Below, one piece after another: positions 61,710 through 64,000 of a stretch of DNA of 64,000 nucleotides (positions are counted from its first letter, which is position 1; each line of letters opens with the position of its first letter). This DNA is from Mesorhizobium_G sp049840935 (GTDB taxonomy: Bacteria; Pseudomonadota; Alphaproteobacteria; Rhizobiales; Rhizobiaceae). The stretch lies in assembly GCA_049840935.1 (NCBI GenBank), contig JASGJA010000025.1, forward strand, positions 248,001-312,000, given 5' to 3'. Made by a program: the position numbers and the translations under genes. A model generated the notes under the pieces. It worked only from the letters and a program-made list of their open reading frames with translations, did no database searches and had not been told where the DNA came from.

Positions 61710-62669
61710 ATGGAGTTTCTCAATTCCATACTGGTCAAGCCGTTTCAGGACATGGTGGCCGCGCCTGATTTCCTGCTGCAAGTGTTGTGGGAAGGGCTTG
61801 TCGCGGGCGTGCTTTATGCGCTGATCGCACTCGGATTCGTGCTGATTTACAAGTCGTCGCGCATCTTCAACTTCGCTCAAGGTATCATGGTGGTGTTCGC
61901 AGCGCTGACGCTCGTTGGCCTCCACGAAAAGGGGATTCCGGCGCTGCTGGCCGTGCCTCTGACGCTTGTGGTGATGCTCATTCTCGCCATCGCCATTGAG
62001 CGCGTGGTCCTGCGTCCTCTGGTCAATCAGCCGGACATCATCCTGTTCATGGCTACCATCGGAATTACGTTGTTTCTCGTCGGCTTCGGAGAGTTGATCT
62101 TCGGCGGCGAAAACAAGGTGATGATTACCGAGCAACTCGGCATCCCGACGGGGAGTTTCACCTTCGAGCCGTTTGGCGGCTTCGTGTCTATCGAGCAGAA
62201 GGATTTGACCGCGGTGATAGGGGCCGTGGTGCTGGTTGCCGGGCTGTTGGTGTTCTTAAACAAGTCGAAGATGGGCCGCGCAATTCGTGCGCTTGGCGAC
62301 GACCATCAGGCGGCGCTGTCTGTTGGCATTTCGCTTTCGACAATCTGGATTCTTGTCTGGTTTATCGCGGGCATTATTGCGCTGGCGACGGGCATTGTCT
62401 GGGGGGCGCGGGCCGGTGTTTCTTTTGCATTGGAGGTGATCGCCTACAAGGCGCTGCCGGTGCTGATGCTTGGCGGGCTGGAAAGCGTGCTTGGTGCCAT
62501 CATCGGGGGTCTTGCCATCGGAATTCTCGAAAAGCTGTTCGAGATTTACTGGGGACAGCCACTTATGGGCGGTAACACCGAAACATGGTTCGCCTTCGTC
62601 TTTGCACTCATCGTGCTGCTGTTCAGACCGCAGGGTCTGTTCGGCGAAAAAATCATCGAGCGGGTGTGA
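61710..62669 (+). CDS. Branched-chain-type ABC transporter permease (LivH)
   Basis: This 319-residue inner-membrane permease has about eight hydrophobic helices. It carries family motifs GLVAGVLYALIALGFVLIYK near the N terminus, FNFAQGIMVVFAALTLVG, and RAIRALGDDHQAALSVGIS (about residue 195, cytoplasmic loop). VLGAIIGGLAIGILEKLFE lies near the end. It follows the DUF3096 gene by 3 bases. A family A palindrome separates it from livM. Confidence 0.93.
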   Translation: MEFLNSILVKPFQDMVAAPDFLLQVLWEGLVAGVLYALIALGFVLIYKSSRIFNFAQGIMVVFAALTLVGLHEKGIPALLAVPLTLVVMLILAIAIERVVLRPLVNQPDIILFMATIGITLFLVGFGELIFGGENKVMITEQLGIPTGSFTFEPFGGFVSIEQKDLTAVIGAVVLVAGLLVFLNKSKMGRAIRALGDDHQAALSVGISLSTIWILVWFIAGIIALATGIVWGARAGVSFALEVIAYKALPVLMLGGLESVLGAIIGGLAIGILEKLFEIYWGQPLMGGNTETWFAFVFALIVLLFRPQGLFGEKIIERV

Positions 62670-62705
62670 TCAAAATGGATTGGAGCCGCATCAAGTATCT
62701 TCGTA

Positions 62706-62802
62706 CCCCCACCCCTAACCCCTCCCCTCAAGGGGGAGGGGGACGGAAGTGCCGAGTTCTCAATTTCCCCTCCCCCTTGAGGGGAGGGGTTAGGGGTGGG
62801 GG
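62706..62802. repeat. Long CG-rich palindromic repeat, family A copy 3, inside the Liv operon
   Basis: The arms 62706-62742 and about 62767-62802 are inverted, and the spacer shares GCCGAGTTCTCAATT with copy 1. It lies between livH and livM, and its last bases (GTGGGGG) end 8 bases before the livM start. So the repeat itself may provide the ribosome site. Confidence 0.93.
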
Positions 62803-62810
62803 TATATAGA

Positions 62811-63887
62811 ATGCTTTATCGTACAGCGGGACAATTCAAGACAAGCTACCATGCGGATCACGCGCTGTTTCCGGTGAAACAGGATGCGTGGCTGCTCGGC
62901 ATTATCCTGATCTTCGCCTACGCCATCATTCCCATGACGGCTAGCGAGTTTACCTTCAATGCTTTGCTGATCCCCGTATTGATCTACGCGCTGGCGGCGC
63001 TGGGGCTCAACATTCTGACAGGCTATGCCGGTCAGCTATCGCTTGGCACAGGCGCGTTCATGGGGGTGGGCGCTTACGCCTGCTTCAAGATCATTACCGC
63101 GTTTCCAGACCTCAATATCGTGATCGCGATTGCGCTGTCGGGGTTCTTCTCAGCGGCAGTTGGTGTGGCGTTCGGTTTGCCATCTCTGCGCATCAAGGGC
63201 TTCTACCTCGCCATCACGACGCTGGCCGCGCAGTTCTTTCTGGTTTGGCTGTTTGAGAAATGGGGCTGGCTTTACAACTATTCATCGTCGGGTGCGATTC
63301 AGGTGCCGAACATCAATATGTTCGGGATCACTGTTGCCGGACCGAACGCATCCTCTGTCACCCAATATTATTTCGTGCTGGGAGTGGTGACGCTGGTGAC
63401 GTGGTTTGCCATCAACATCACGCGCGGACGCATCGGCCGCATGTGGAAAGCGGTGCGCGATATGGATATCGCTGCCGAGCTTGTTGGTATCAATTTGATG
63501 AAAGCCAAGCTCTCGGCCTTCGCGGTATCGTCCTACATCGTGGGCGTTGCTGGCGCGCTGTTCGTGTTCCTTTGGCGCGGGGCGGCGGAGCCAAACCTGT
63601 TCGACATTCCGCTGTCGTTCCGCGTGCTGTTCATCGCAATTATCGGCGGACTGGGCTCGATACTTGGCAACTATCTCGGCGCCATGTTGATCGTGGCTTT
63701 GCCGGTTGTGCTTGGCACGCTGCCGGGAATGCTCGGCATTCCGATCCAGTCGGCGACGGTCGAACATCTCAATGTGATGATTGTTGGCGCGACGATCATC
63801 TTGTTCCTGATCGTGGAGCCGCACGGGCTGGCGCGCTTCTGGCAGATCATTCGGGAAAAGCTGATTATGTGGCCTTTCCCACACTGA
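62811..63887 (+). CDS. Branched-chain-type ABC transporter permease (LivM)
   Basis: This 358-residue inner-membrane permease has a longer hydrophilic N terminus (MLYRTAGQFKTSYHADHALF) and then nine or so helices. Family motifs are ALGLNILTGYAGQLSLGTGAF (about residue 64-83), SLRIKGFYLAITTLAAQF (about 125) and RIGRMWKAVRDMDIAAELVG (about 205). ATG 62811 is preceded only by GTGGGGGTATATAGA, the end of the repeat. The frame is open to 62796 but no better start is seen. It pairs with LivH at 61710. Confidence 0.93.
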   Translation: MLYRTAGQFKTSYHADHALFPVKQDAWLLGIILIFAYAIIPMTASEFTFNALLIPVLIYALAALGLNILTGYAGQLSLGTGAFMGVGAYACFKIITAFPDLNIVIAIALSGFFSAAVGVAFGLPSLRIKGFYLAITTLAAQFFLVWLFEKWGWLYNYSSSGAIQVPNINMFGITVAGPNASSVTQYYFVLGVVTLVTWFAINITRGRIGRMWKAVRDMDIAAELVGINLMKAKLSAFAVSSYIVGVAGALFVFLWRGAAEPNLFDIPLSFRVLFIAIIGGLGSILGNYLGAMLIVALPVVLGTLPGMLGIPIQSATVEHLNVMIVGATIILFLIVEPHGLARFWQIIREKLIMWPFPH

Positions 63888-63944
63888 GAAAGGGGTCGGT
63901 TCGCCCCATCCATTAAGGAAAACAGGACAGTTGGAGGAGTGGAA

Positions 63945-64000
63945 ATGAGACGATTGATGAAGACCGCCCTGTTGGGGGCAGCCATTGCCGCCGGTGCGAC
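63945..64000 (+). CDS. Start of a probable LivK-type substrate-binding protein (partial)
   Basis: Only the first 18 codons are in the window (MRRLMKTALLGAAIAAGA), a classical signal-peptide start. A GGAGGAG site lies six bases before ATG 63945. Position after livM suggests the periplasmic binding protein of the same transporter. The mature part is outside the window. Confidence 0.72.
   Translation, partial: MRRLMKTALLGAAIAAGA

Overview
The window looks like chromosome from an alphaproteobacterium of the order Hyphomicrobiales (Rhizobiales), probably near Phyllobacteriaceae or Brucellaceae. The case rests on gene content and gene order: pyrophosphate-type phosphofructokinase, XylAB, a fused PuuE-UraD, membrane PuuD, the UdgX/radical-SAM pair, a Liv-type operon carrying an acyl-CoA ligase, and CG-rich palindromic intergenic repeats. 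No rRNA, tRNA, CRISPR array, integrase or insertion sequence was recognised. Genus is not resolvable by reading alone.

Layout. 1-1 kb: the 5' part of a class I ribonucleotide reductase alpha gene behind a cobalamin riboswitch (minus strand). 1-9.5 kb: a minus-strand sugar ABC transporter operon with three catabolic genes, facing a LacI-type regulator; two copies of a 14-bp operator lie between them. 9.6-16 kb: a nonsense-disrupted FkbM methyltransferase, purU, a GST, a PhnB-like protein, PPi-phosphofructokinase, an L,D-transpeptidase and a LysE exporter. 16-19 kb: xylB-xylA. 19-34 kb: purine catabolism, with guaD, xdhABC, puuD, uraH, uraD-puuE, a ureidoglycine aminohydrolase and allA, plus a LysR regulator and a glycerate-kinase tail. 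Together these would take guanine or xanthine to glyoxylate, ammonia and urea; the allantoate-hydrolysing step is not in the window. 34-37 kb: the UdgX/radical-SAM DNA-repair pair. 37-40 kb: a glutamine-synthetase-like ligase and a class III aminotransferase, probably for amine catabolism. 40-46.7 kb: a WD40 protein with a CobW metallochaperone, MarR and LacI regulators, a hydroxyacid dehydrogenase and two poorly known proteins. 46.7-54.6 kb: a glutamine-amidotransferase hydrolase, an orphan TRAP binding protein, an orphan LivH permease facing a CGNR regulator across a long palindrome, a lipoprotein and indolepyruvate ferredoxin oxidoreductase. 54.6-58.6 kb: a GGDEF-EAL protein, a FeeM-like N-acyl synthase and a Crp-family regulator. 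58.7-64 kb: acyl-CoA ligase, LivG, a 50-residue DUF3096 protein, LivH, LivM and the start of LivK.

Five otherwise full-length conserved genes contain single-base frameshifts (the aminotransferase contains two), and a sixth contains one in-frame stop codon. The density suggests sequence errors more than natural decay, so those genes are annotated over their whole extent as disrupted. Three copies of one long palindrome (12.3, 31.0 and 62.7 kb), one of a second family (20.4 kb) and one of a third (40.4 kb) are the main repeats.

I found no single system that I can call wholly new. The points most worth following are the B12-controlled class I reductase, the UdgX/radical-SAM pair, the palindromic operator beside the CGNR gene, the FeeM-like synthase between two signalling genes, and the DUF3096 microprotein inside the transporter operon.
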